NCBI GenBank assembly: GCA_030430515.1
Contig: JAUIKX010000211.1
Coordinates: 1 to 6,450 of the forward strand
From: Gammaproteobacteria bacterium
GTDB taxonomy: Bacteria; Pseudomonadota; Gammaproteobacteria; Pseudomonadales; Azotimanducaceae
Reading direction: 5' to 3'
Length of the DNA stretch: 6,450 nucleotides
The first letter of the stretch is position 1. Each line of letters begins with the position of its first letter. Shown piece by piece: positions 1-5,198 of this stretch. Made by a program: the position numbers and the translations under genes. A model generated the notes under the pieces. That model worked only from the letters and a program-made list of their open reading frames with translations. It was not told the DNA's origin and searched no databases.

Positions 1-649
1 ACACCGAATAGCGCAGACCAACTTCAAGCCCCGTGTGGTGCCGGCGGTGAAAGCGATGTTCGAAGGGACCTCGGTGTTTCGCACCACTGAAGAGCGGGCC
101 ATGATGGCGGATGTCGAAAGCTCCGTTAAAGACCGGGAGTTCATGCTGGCGCTGCAGATGAAAGAGCCGGCTACCCACGCGCTGCTGCGCAATACCTGCT
201 CGATTACCCGTCTGGAGGGCAGCAGTAAAATCAACGTGGTGCCGGCGGAGGTCTACGCTGAGCTCGATCGCCGGCTGCTGCCGGATCAGGATCCGCAGGC
301 GTTTCTCGAAGAGCTGAATCTCATAATCAATGACGACAACGTGGAGCTGACCTCCATCATGGGATTCACGCCAGCGGTCAGCCGTACCGATACGGAGGTG
401 TTCAGGGCGCTGGCTCAGGTGACCGAAGCGGCCTATGGTGCGCAGACGGTACCCACGGTCTCCTCCGGGTTCACCGACAGCCATTTCTTCCGCGACCTGG
501 GCATCACGAGCTACGGCTTTTCGCCTTTTCTGTTTTCGCCCGAAGAAATGCGCGGAATTCACGGCAACAACGAACGGGTTTCCGTAAAGAACGTGAAAAC
601 CGGTACCGCGATCATGATCGATCTGCTCGAAAAGATTGCCGTGGACTAG
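1..649 (+). CDS. M20-family metallopeptidase, C-terminal part (5' truncated by window edge)
   Basis: The frame is open from base 2 and ends in TAG, giving the last 215 residues of a larger protein; the GTG at 35 is internal, not a start. M20 enzymes are zinc exopeptidases or deacylases (carboxypeptidase, aminoacylase and desuccinylase types) with a catalytic domain interrupted by a dimerisation domain. The piece seen covers the dimerisation domain, with the typical stretch INVVPAEVYAELDRRLLPDQ, followed by the return to the catalytic domain: SSGFTDSHFFRDLGITSYGF and then HGNNERV, whose His is the usual last zinc ligand. The metal-binding residues of the N-terminal half lie outside the window, so activity cannot be judged. 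Substrate is unknown. It converges on the permease gene with 16 bp between the stop codons. Family assignment is firm; the precise activity is not. Confidence 0.88.
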   Translation, partial: HRIAQTNFKPRVVPAVKAMFEGTSVFRTTEERAMMADVESSVKDREFMLALQMKEPATHALLRNTCSITRLEGSSKINVVPAEVYAELDRRLLPDQDPQAFLEELNLIINDDNVELTSIMGFTPAVSRTDTEVFRALAQVTEAAYGAQTVPTVSSGFTDSHFFRDLGITSYGFSPFLFSPEEMRGIHGNNERVSVKNVKTGTAIMIDLLEKIAVD

Positions 650-653
650 AGTG

Positions 654-679
654 TTTTGCCGCGCGTTATGCGGACAAAA
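654..679. terminator. Possible bidirectional terminator hairpin between convergent genes
   Basis: Arms TTTTGCCGC (654-662) and GCGGACAAAA (670-679) pair through a 7-nt loop, with one bulged A at 674. The core is a 4-bp CCGC/GCGG stem flanked by T-run/A-run pairing, as in bidirectional terminators. The structure sits between the peptidase stop and the last codons of the permease. The GC stem is short and the U-tracts are short, so this is a weak call. Confidence 0.3.
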
Positions 680-1727
680 GATTTATTAGCGCTGCCAGCA
701 GAATGATCTGCGGCAGCGTCACCAGCGGTAGAAAAAGCGCGACTTTCCAGGATCCGCTGGCCTCCTTGAGCACCATGACTTCGGTGTAGTCGGTAGCTAC
801 TCCGCCCATGAGAAAGGCAAAGGCATTGCCGGGTGCCTGCGCTCGTGTGAGAAGGTCCGCGGCGATCGGTGTCGAACCCTCGGAACACACCTCGATGACG
901 GTTGCGGCGAGGACCGTTGCGCCCAGGCCCAGCAGGGTCGGGCCGAAGAGATCGGCGAACAGCTCCGGTGGAACAAGCGCCCGCACGATTGCCGCAAGCA
1001 GCACGCCGAATAGAATCCAGCGCATAACCATCCGTGAGCCCTTCACACCGTCTACGAGCACCTCCCTCAAGTAACCTGGGCTCCATTCGATGGCGCGCCA
1101 CCCTGCTCGTGCTTCGGCACGAAAATCGAAGTCTTCCGCTGCTGGCGCTGTGTAGGGGTTTTCGGGCAGTACGCCCCGTTGGATCAGAGTCTGAAAGATC
1201 AGCCCTGTCAGAAATGCCACCGCCATGGACAGAACGATGAACGCGACGGTCCAGGGCAGACCGACCAGGGCGATGAGTATCAGGGTGAAGGACAGTGAGT
1301 TCCATGGGCTAGATACCAGAAATGCCATGACCTGCGCGGTGCTGGCACCCCGTTCGTAGAGCCGTGCACCGACCATCAGCACACCGTGGCTGCAGAGGTC
1401 GAGGAGCACGCCGAGCAGCGTTGCGCGCCAGATGCCGACGGCGCCGCGCTCCGTGCCGAGCGCGCTGACCACGAAGTCCCGGGGGATGCGGCCGATGATG
1501 GCGATCATCAGCATACCCAGTGCGAGTCCCCACCAGATGGTGTTGATGAGCTCGAAGACTGCGTGCGCCAGATGATGCAGGGCCAGCAGCGGGATGGCGG
1601 ATGACAGGCCGGTTGCTGCGACTGCATACAGCAGAAGAACGCCTGTCAGCGATCCGCGCAGCAGCCAGTCCGGCTTTCGCCTTGTGACGGCTTCCGCCGC
1701 GTTCTCGTTGTCGTCGCAACAGCTCAT
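666..1727 (-). CDS. SO_0444-family Cu/Zn efflux permease
   Basis: A 353-residue integral membrane protein of the YraQ/ArsP-like permease superfamily, best matching by recall the SO_0444 family of Cu/Zn efflux transporters. It would export metal across the inner membrane. About eight hydrophobic segments are visible, in two halves around a hydrophilic loop at residues about 185-225. The halves carry matching motifs, LLDLCSHG (Cys112) and VIEVCSEG (Cys281), the latter followed by TPIAADLL and by GGVATDYTEVMVLKEASGSWK, which looks family-typical. The N terminus has a CC pair (residues 3-4) that could contact metal. The central loop lacks a His- or Cys-rich segment. ATG at 1725-1727 is the only usable start: in-frame upstream codons reach a stop without another ATG or GTG. 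The Shine-Dalgarno sequence is poor. The gene is divergent from csoR across a palindromic operator, strongly implying metal-derepressed expression. Metal specificity (Cu, Zn or both) is inferred from the family and regulator. Confidence 0.88.
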   Translation of the reverse strand: MSCCDDNENAAEAVTRRKPDWLLRGSLTGVLLLYAVAATGLSSAIPLLALHHLAHAVFELINTIWWGLALGMLMIAIIGRIPRDFVVSALGTERGAVGIWRATLLGVLLDLCSHGVLMVGARLYERGASTAQVMAFLVSSPWNSLSFTLILIALVGLPWTVAFIVLSMAVAFLTGLIFQTLIQRGVLPENPYTAPAAEDFDFRAEARAGWRAIEWSPGYLREVLVDGVKGSRMVMRWILFGVLLAAIVRALVPPELFADLFGPTLLGLGATVLAATVIEVCSEGSTPIAADLLTRAQAPGNAFAFLMGGVATDYTEVMVLKEASGSWKVALFLPLVTLPQIILLAALINLLSA

Positions 1728-1784
1728 AGCTACACTATTGGTTGTCTTTTAAATACCCCCTGGGGGTATATTTGTAATGATGCT
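1728..1784. promoter_or_regulatory. Divergent promoter region of the permease and csoR
   Basis: A 57-bp AT-rich gap between two divergent start codons. On the plus strand TTGTCT (1742-1747) and TATATT (1767-1772) look like -35 and -10 boxes with a long 19-bp spacer. On the minus strand a weaker pair, TTACAA and TATTTA, lies in mirror position (1777-1772 and 1755-1750). In both directions the CsoR palindrome fills the spacer, so a bound repressor would block both promoters. Box assignments are by eye; the plus-strand -10 is the most convincing element. Confidence 0.5.
1753..1769. promoter_or_regulatory. CsoR-type operator palindrome
   Basis: The sequence ATACCCCCTGGGGGTAT is a perfect inverted repeat of 8-bp arms around one central T. 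A/T-flanked C-tract/G-tract palindromes of this form are the recognised targets of CsoR/RcnR-family repressors. It lies directly upstream of a csoR gene and a metal permease gene, so the assignment is supported by both sequence and context. Cu(I)-bound CsoR is expected to release it, switching on both genes. Confidence 0.85.
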
Positions 1785-2057
1785 ATGAATATCGATAAGA
1801 AGGCAACACTCCGTCGTCTCAGCCGCATCGAAGGCCAGGTGCGGGGAATTGCGCGCATGATCGAAGAGGAGCGCTATTGCATGGATGTGCTGCACCAGAT
1901 GCAGGCCATCAAATCGGCGCTGGCGAAGGTGGAAGACGGGGTGCTCAAGGACCACGCGCGAACGTGTGTCGAAGCGGCCATAGCCAGCGGGGATGAGGCA
2001 GAACAGCGCGAGAAGTTCGATGAGCTCGTCGACCTTTTCGGCCGGGTGAAGCGTTGA
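1785..2057 (+). CDS. csoR: CsoR-type metal-sensing transcriptional repressor
   Basis: A 90-residue, all-helical repressor of the CsoR/RcnR/FrmR family, which act as tetramers that leave DNA when the effector binds. Family signatures include LRRLSRIEGQVRGIARMI (residues 9-26), RYCMDVLHQMQAIKSAL (30-46) and HARTCVEAAI (57-66). The ligand set is Cys32, His57 and Cys61, the C-H-C pattern of Cu(I) sensors. It is not the C-x-C pattern of CstR persulfide sensors (which lack the His), and RcnR (Ni/Co) has a second His in place of the last Cys. Tyr31 precedes Cys32 as in the M. tuberculosis protein. Length is normal. The start is ATG 1785; no alternative in-frame start and no clear ribosome site exist upstream, and the predicted transcript start is only a few bases away, so translation may be near-leaderless. 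It is divergent from the efflux permease and probably autoregulated through the operator between them. Confidence 0.9.
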   Translation: MNIDKKATLRRLSRIEGQVRGIARMIEEERYCMDVLHQMQAIKSALAKVEDGVLKDHARTCVEAAIASGDEAEQREKFDELVDLFGRVKR

Positions 2058-2064
2058 GCCGGCG

Positions 2065-2658
2065 TCAGTCCGACACGCTCAGCTCGGCAAGGCTGATGAG
2101 CTGTTTGAGCTGGGCCAGGTAGCGGCTGTAGTCGGCATCGTGTGCGGGGCCACCCATGGCCTCTTTGGTTGCGGCGGCACCGAACAGCGCGCCCAGCACG
2201 ATTCGTGGCAACTCGCTGTTTGAAGGGCTGTTGTCAGTTCTAAGCACAGCTGCGGCGGTCATCCAGCTGGTGGTGGCTTCGCGGAGCTTCTGCGCCAGCC
2301 GTTCCCGGTCTGTTCCGCTGAGACCGTTGCGAAGACGGATGTAAGCCTTGTACTCCCGGGTGTTGAACTGTTCCCAGGCGAAATCCACCAGCGTGGTGAG
2401 TGTCCGATCGCTGTCATCGAGGTTGAGCAGCCCTCTGGAAACCGCTTCTTCCATCGCTCGACGGATCTCATCGATGACTTCTTCGAAGAGTTCGATACGG
2501 CTTTCGTAATGATGGTGCACGGCGCCCCTGCTGAGGCCGGCGTGCTTTGCCACATCGACGAACGTGGTGCCTGAGACGCCCTGGTGAACGAGCAGGTCGA
2601 TCGCGGCCTCGACAAGGCGCTGGCGGGTTTGTAACGGCTGGGTTTGTAAAGTGCTCAC
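2065..2658 (-). CDS. TetR/AcrR-family transcriptional regulator
   Basis: A 197-residue one-component repressor. The N-terminal DNA-binding domain is clear: TRQRLVEAAIDLLVHQGV (residues 11-28), then the helix-turn-helix TTFVDVAKHAGLSRGAVHHH (31-50) followed by YESRIELFEEV. The remainder is an alpha-helical ligand-binding and dimerisation domain of the AcrR-like C-terminal type; no ligand can be predicted. The start is GTG (2656-2658), which places the first helix at the usual distance from the N terminus; no good Shine-Dalgarno sequence is visible. It converges on csoR with 7 bp between stops and is divergent from csrA. TetR regulators usually control themselves and a divergent neighbour, here csrA, and the gap holds operator-like repeats. 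No efflux pump or enzyme gene that would reveal the inducer is present in the window. Confidence 0.87.
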   Translation of the reverse strand: MSTLQTQPLQTRQRLVEAAIDLLVHQGVSGTTFVDVAKHAGLSRGAVHHHYESRIELFEEVIDEIRRAMEEAVSRGLLNLDDSDRTLTTLVDFAWEQFNTREYKAYIRLRNGLSGTDRERLAQKLREATTSWMTAAAVLRTDNSPSNSELPRIVLGALFGAAATKEAMGGPAHDADYSRYLAQLKQLISLAELSVSD

Positions 2659-2698
2659 AACCCGGGCAATTTAAGGAAAACAGCCACACAAAGCCACA

Positions 2699-2736
2699 AT
2701 ACATCCATGTATGCAGGTCTGAGCATGTATGTATAC
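2699..2736. promoter_or_regulatory. ATGTAT/ATACAT repeats, candidate TetR/AcrR operator
   Basis: ATACATCCATGTAT (2699-2712) is a 6-2-6 palindrome. ATGTATGTATAC (2725-2736) repeats the same unit. TACATCCAT (2700-2708) and ATGTATGTA (2725-2733) form an inverted pair with 8 of 9 matches and a 16-nt spacer. The E. coli AcrR operator is built from TACATACAT and ATGTATGTA halves with a 6-nt spacer, so the halves match while the spacing is about one helical turn longer. The adjacent TetR/AcrR-family gene is the natural candidate to bind here, overlapping the possible csrA -10 box. Confidence 0.5.
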
Positions 2737-2754
2737 TTGACGGCTAATACACAT

Positions 2755-2774
2755 CTGCTCCGGGGGCGGAGCGG
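2755..2774 (+). promoter_or_regulatory. Stem-loop in the csrA leader with a GGA motif
   Basis: CTGCTCCG (2755-2762) pairs with CGGAGCGG (2767-2774) around a GGGG loop: six perfect pairs plus a G-U and an outer C-G pair. The right arm holds a GGA at 2768-2770, and a second GGA sits in the ribosome-binding site at 2793-2795. CsrA binds GGA motifs and represses its own mRNA in several gammaproteobacteria. The first GGA is in the stem rather than the loop in this fold, so CsrA binding there would need an alternative fold. No U-run follows, so it is not a terminator. Confidence 0.4.
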
Positions 2775-2789
2775 GTTGCAGACATCTTT

Positions 2790-2796
2790 GGGGGAT
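2790..2796 (+). promoter_or_regulatory. csrA ribosome-binding site overlapping a GGA motif
   Basis: GGGGGA (2790-2795) precedes the ATG at 2799 and is the Shine-Dalgarno sequence that fixes the csrA start. It contains the GGA core recognised by CsrA, so protein bound here would block ribosome entry, as in known CsrA autoregulation. Confidence 0.55.
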
Positions 2797-2798
2797 TC

Positions 2799-3002
2799 AT
2801 GCTCATTCTCACCAGGCGCCCGGGAGAGGCGATCCGGATAGGCGACGACGTCGAGGTTTATGTGGTTGCGGTCAACGGCAACCAGGTGCGTCTGGGTATC
2901 AAAGCGCCCAAAAACGTACCGGTTCATCGCGAGGAGATCTACGCAAAGATCGCGGGCAGAGATGAGCCCGTGGCAGTTCGCGCCGACGATCAGTCGGCCT
3001 GA
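2799..3002 (+). CDS. csrA: Carbon storage regulator CsrA (RsmA)
   Basis: A 67-residue RNA-binding homodimer subunit that controls translation and stability of many mRNAs (carbon metabolism, motility, biofilm) by binding GGA sites in leaders. The match is direct: MLILTRRPGEAIRIGDDVEV at the N terminus, GNQVRLGIKAPK (27-38) and VPVHREEIY (40-48). RNA-contact residues known from E. coli CsrA are present: Leu4, Arg6 and Arg7 in strand 1, and Val42 and Arg44 near strand 5. The C-terminal tail is slightly longer than the 61 residues of E. coli and is acidic and unconserved. The main csrA copy of gammaproteobacteria usually follows alaS and precedes tRNA-Ser; neither is here, so this may be a second, accessory copy. 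It overlaps the end of the cytochrome gene by 13 bp, tail to tail, and is divergent from a TetR regulator gene. Confidence 0.95.
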   Translation: MLILTRRPGEAIRIGDDVEVYVVAVNGNQVRLGIKAPKNVPVHREEIYAKIAGRDEPVAVRADDQSA

Positions 3003-5170
3003 ATACGCTGGGTACCGAGCTGTGCCTTGAGCGCGGCGCCGCGCCGATCCCCAAGTTCGGAAAGCTGTTCTGCCAGCTGCAGCGCTCTGGTGATTTCGCC
3101 GCGATCCCGATGCAGAGTCGCTGCCAGATAAACAAGCTGCGGCTCGTCAGCGAAATCGTTGGCGATACGCGTTTCCAGCGAGCTCAGCGCTTCGGCTGTC
3201 CTCCCCTCCGATTGAAGGCTCAGAACATAGGCGTAGTAAATCTCCGCTGAATCAGGTGTCAGTTCGGTGGCCCGTTCGAATGCGCGCAAGGCTTCCGGGT
3301 GGCGCGCATGTCGCACCAGCCAAAGCCCCAGCGCGTATTCTGCGTGTGCTGTCGGCACCGGCCCACTGGTCGCTTTCAGCAGATACGCTTCCGCTTCGTC
3401 ATCGCGCCCGGTCCGCCTCAGCAGATCCGCCAGATTGAGCAGCGCGGGTACGAAATCCGGTTCGATCTTCAGCGCTTGCTTCAACGCCGCTATGCTTTTC
3501 CCGTCGCTGCCATCTCTGGCGTACAGTGCCGCCAGATTCACCTGAGCTTCCGGAGTATCGGCGTTACGCATCTGCGTTGCGGCAAACTCCGTGTGCAGGT
3601 CGGACGGTAGTTGGATGTCCCCCATCGCGAGCGCCTGCTGCGCCGCCTGGATCCGCACGGCTTTCACCGGGTCTGAGAATGCGTCGTGCAGCGCCCGATG
3701 ACGCTGTTCATCCGCCAGCCGATTGACGCTGTTCAATGCGCCGAAACGCACGAGCGCATCGCTGGATCCGAGCCCTTCTTCGACGGTTTTCCTGGAAGCC
3801 CACGACCGACCCTGGCCGAGGCGCGACATTGCTGTGGCTCGTAGCATTGAGGGGGCCGTAGCAGAACCGGCCAATGCTGACAGTGCTTTTTCGTCGTCGC
3901 GCAATAGCGCATGAGCCAGATTTTCTGCTCGGCTGCTGCCGAGCTTTTTCAGAATCACGTCGGTTGCCCAGACGTTGGTCTTATCGGTGTGGCAGCCGGT
4001 GCAGGGATTTCTGATGTCTGCTCCCAGGTCGGGTCGGGGCGGACGAAACCCATGGTCGCGTCGATCATCGATGCTCATGTAAGTCTGTTCCTGCATGTGG
4101 CAGCTGACGCATTCGGCGGCTGCAGTACCGACCTCGTGGAAGTGGTGGGCGGGGGTGTCGTAGCTCTGCTTTGCCAGCGATGGAAAGTCAGGATTTCCGC
4201 CTGGGTTGTGGCACTGGGTGCACAAGCTGTTGCCAGCGAGTTTGAGCGTTGCCGAATGAGGATCGTGGCAGTGACCGCATGTCACGCCTCTGGCGTACAT
4301 ACGGCTGGATGCGAAAGACCCCCACACGTAGACCTCCTCACGGATCTGGCCGTCGGCGGTATACAGAGGTGGCTGCATAAGTGCGGGGCTGTAGTAGTCC
4401 AGAAACCGCTCTCCCGGCTGAAAGCCATCGTCGAGTTGGGATCTGCGCGAATGGCAGGGCGCACAGGTATCAACCAGAGCATCACTCGAGGCTGACCAGG
4501 GTGCGGGAACTGACTGTGTTGGGTTTTCCGCGTGTGCGGATCCCGGTCCATGGCATGCCTCGCAGCCAACGGTGTCTTCTGCGGCGTTGGTTGCAAAAGC
4601 GTCTGCAGCCATGTCGTAACCCTTATGGAGCGCGGTGGCGTGGCAGTCTGCACACATGTGGTTCCAGTTGTGCGCCCGCCCCTCCCAGTGCATGGAATCG
4701 CCGGGTTGAGGGGCGTCATGAGCGTACAGGTCGAACCACCGCTGCCCGCCGTCACTCGCGGGTCGACTGTCCCAGGCGATGTTGAACGCCTGCAGACGCC
4801 CGCGAGGGGCTTCGATCAGATACTGTTGCAGCGGCATCGCTCCGAAGGTGCGAACGATCTCGTGTTCAGTGTCGTTCTCCTTGAGCCAGTACCGCCCATT
4901 GCGTCTGTAGAAAGAAACAGAGCCGAAGGTGGAAGGGAAGGGGGCGAGCACGCTGTCTGACGTTGCCGGTTGCATGGCCAGTGCATGGTGGCTGGTCGTC
5001 CATCGTTCGTATTCCGACACGTGGCAGTTGCCGCAGGTGTGGCTGCCGACGTACGACAGCGGAGCATCCGGCTGGGTTTCCATTTCCAGCGCAGGCTCGA
5101 CCGAGCAGGCCGCGAGCATTGCTGTGAGCAAAAGCGATATGCCGATTACGGCGAATCTGGGACTGTTCAC
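2990..5170 (-). CDS. Octahaem c-type cytochrome lipoprotein with HEAT-like and TPR domains
   Basis: A 726-residue exported protein. The N terminus is a lipoprotein signal peptide with lipobox LAAC, giving Cys22 as the likely lipidated residue. Eight CxxCH haem c sites follow, at residues 46, 173, 203, 236, 298, 317, 354 and 390. The opening block around the first haem (VGSHTCGNCH, then YERWTTSHHALAM) is typical of the cytochrome c554-like multihaem family. A helical HEAT-like region spans about 412-518, and about five TPR units span 538-715, for example IAALKQALKIEPDFVPALLN. It would be assembled by the Ccm system and sit in the periplasm anchored to a membrane, transferring electrons or acting as a multihaem reductase, with the repeats as a docking surface. 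No CxxCK site is present, so it is not a classic NrfA or octahaem nitrite reductase. The start is GTG (5168-5170), with AAGGCAGG (5190-5183, read on the minus strand) as ribosome site. No partner redox gene is in view. Similar octahaem-TPR proteins are usually annotated only generically; function is unknown. Confidence 0.88.
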   Translation of the reverse strand: MNSPRFAVIGISLLLTAMLAACSVEPALEMETQPDAPLSYVGSHTCGNCHVSEYERWTTSHHALAMQPATSDSVLAPFPSTFGSVSFYRRNGRYWLKENDTEHEIVRTFGAMPLQQYLIEAPRGRLQAFNIAWDSRPASDGGQRWFDLYAHDAPQPGDSMHWEGRAHNWNHMCADCHATALHKGYDMAADAFATNAAEDTVGCEACHGPGSAHAENPTQSVPAPWSASSDALVDTCAPCHSRRSQLDDGFQPGERFLDYYSPALMQPPLYTADGQIREEVYVWGSFASSRMYARGVTCGHCHDPHSATLKLAGNSLCTQCHNPGGNPDFPSLAKQSYDTPAHHFHEVGTAAAECVSCHMQEQTYMSIDDRRDHGFRPPRPDLGADIRNPCTGCHTDKTNVWATDVILKKLGSSRAENLAHALLRDDEKALSALAGSATAPSMLRATAMSRLGQGRSWASRKTVEEGLGSSDALVRFGALNSVNRLADEQRHRALHDAFSDPVKAVRIQAAQQALAMGDIQLPSDLHTEFAATQMRNADTPEAQVNLAALYARDGSDGKSIAALKQALKIEPDFVPALLNLADLLRRTGRDDEAEAYLLKATSGPVPTAHAEYALGLWLVRHARHPEALRAFERATELTPDSAEIYYAYVLSLQSEGRTAEALSSLETRIANDFADEPQLVYLAATLHRDRGEITRALQLAEQLSELGDRRGAALKAQLGTQRIQAD

Positions 5171-5198
5171 GAAGAGGCGCCTGCCTTATGTTGCGGCT
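5171..5198. promoter_or_regulatory. 28-bp head-to-head gap between cytochrome and hydrolase starts
   Basis: Only 28 bp separate the two divergent start codons, too little for two complete promoters. Each gene's promoter must therefore lie partly within the first codons of the other. The gap holds the cytochrome ribosome site on the minus strand; on the plus strand no clear ribosome site precedes the hydrolase ATG. No -10/-35 pair is convincing on either strand. Confidence 0.4.

Larger units (their letters stand above)
2659..2798. promoter_or_regulatory. Shared tetR/csrA regulatory region
   Basis: This 140-bp gap between divergent start codons must hold both promoters. A TATACT box (2732-2737) resembles a -10 for csrA and would give a leader of about 55 nt, but no good -35 sits at the right distance. 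TTGACG (2737-2742) resembles a -35 but has no -10 downstream. The region also holds ATGTAT/ATACAT repeats and the csrA leader hairpin, listed separately. Exact promoters are not resolved by eye. Confidence 0.45.

Noticed and set aside
646..1305. A 219-codon minus-strand frame ending near the permease stop
   Set aside because: It is a shifted frame of the permease gene with a low-complexity, Arg/Ser-rich translation and no motifs.
1785..2057. Alternative identity as FrmR (formaldehyde), RcnR (Ni/Co) or CstR (persulfide) regulator
   Set aside because: The Cys32/His57/Cys61 set fits Cu(I)-sensing CsoR. CstR lacks the His, and RcnR carries a second His in place of the last Cys. The neighbour is a metal permease, not a formaldehyde or sulfide enzyme.
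2755..2774. Rho-independent terminator
   Set aside because: The stem-loop is strong but is followed by GTTGCAGACATC with no U-run, and it sits in the leader of csrA.
3003..3100. tRNA gene downstream of csrA, as in the usual csrA locus
   Set aside because: The bases after csrA encode the cytochrome C terminus on the other strand; no cloverleaf or TTC-loop sequence is seen.
3911..4495. A 194-codon open frame on the plus strand
   Set aside because: It is antisense to the haem-binding part of the cytochrome; its Cys/Val/Gly-rich translation reflects the complement of CxxCH codons rather than a protein family.
2990..5170. Identity as NrfA or octahaem nitrite/tetrathionate reductase
   Set aside because: Those enzymes carry a special catalytic haem site such as CxxCK; all eight sites here are CxxCH and the chain carries HEAT/TPR repeats absent from those families.
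4929..5198. Long N-terminal extension of the serine hydrolase
   Set aside because: The extension is antisense to the cytochrome's first haem site and signal peptide and does not resemble the family; ATG 5199 gives the normal distance to the SxxK motif.
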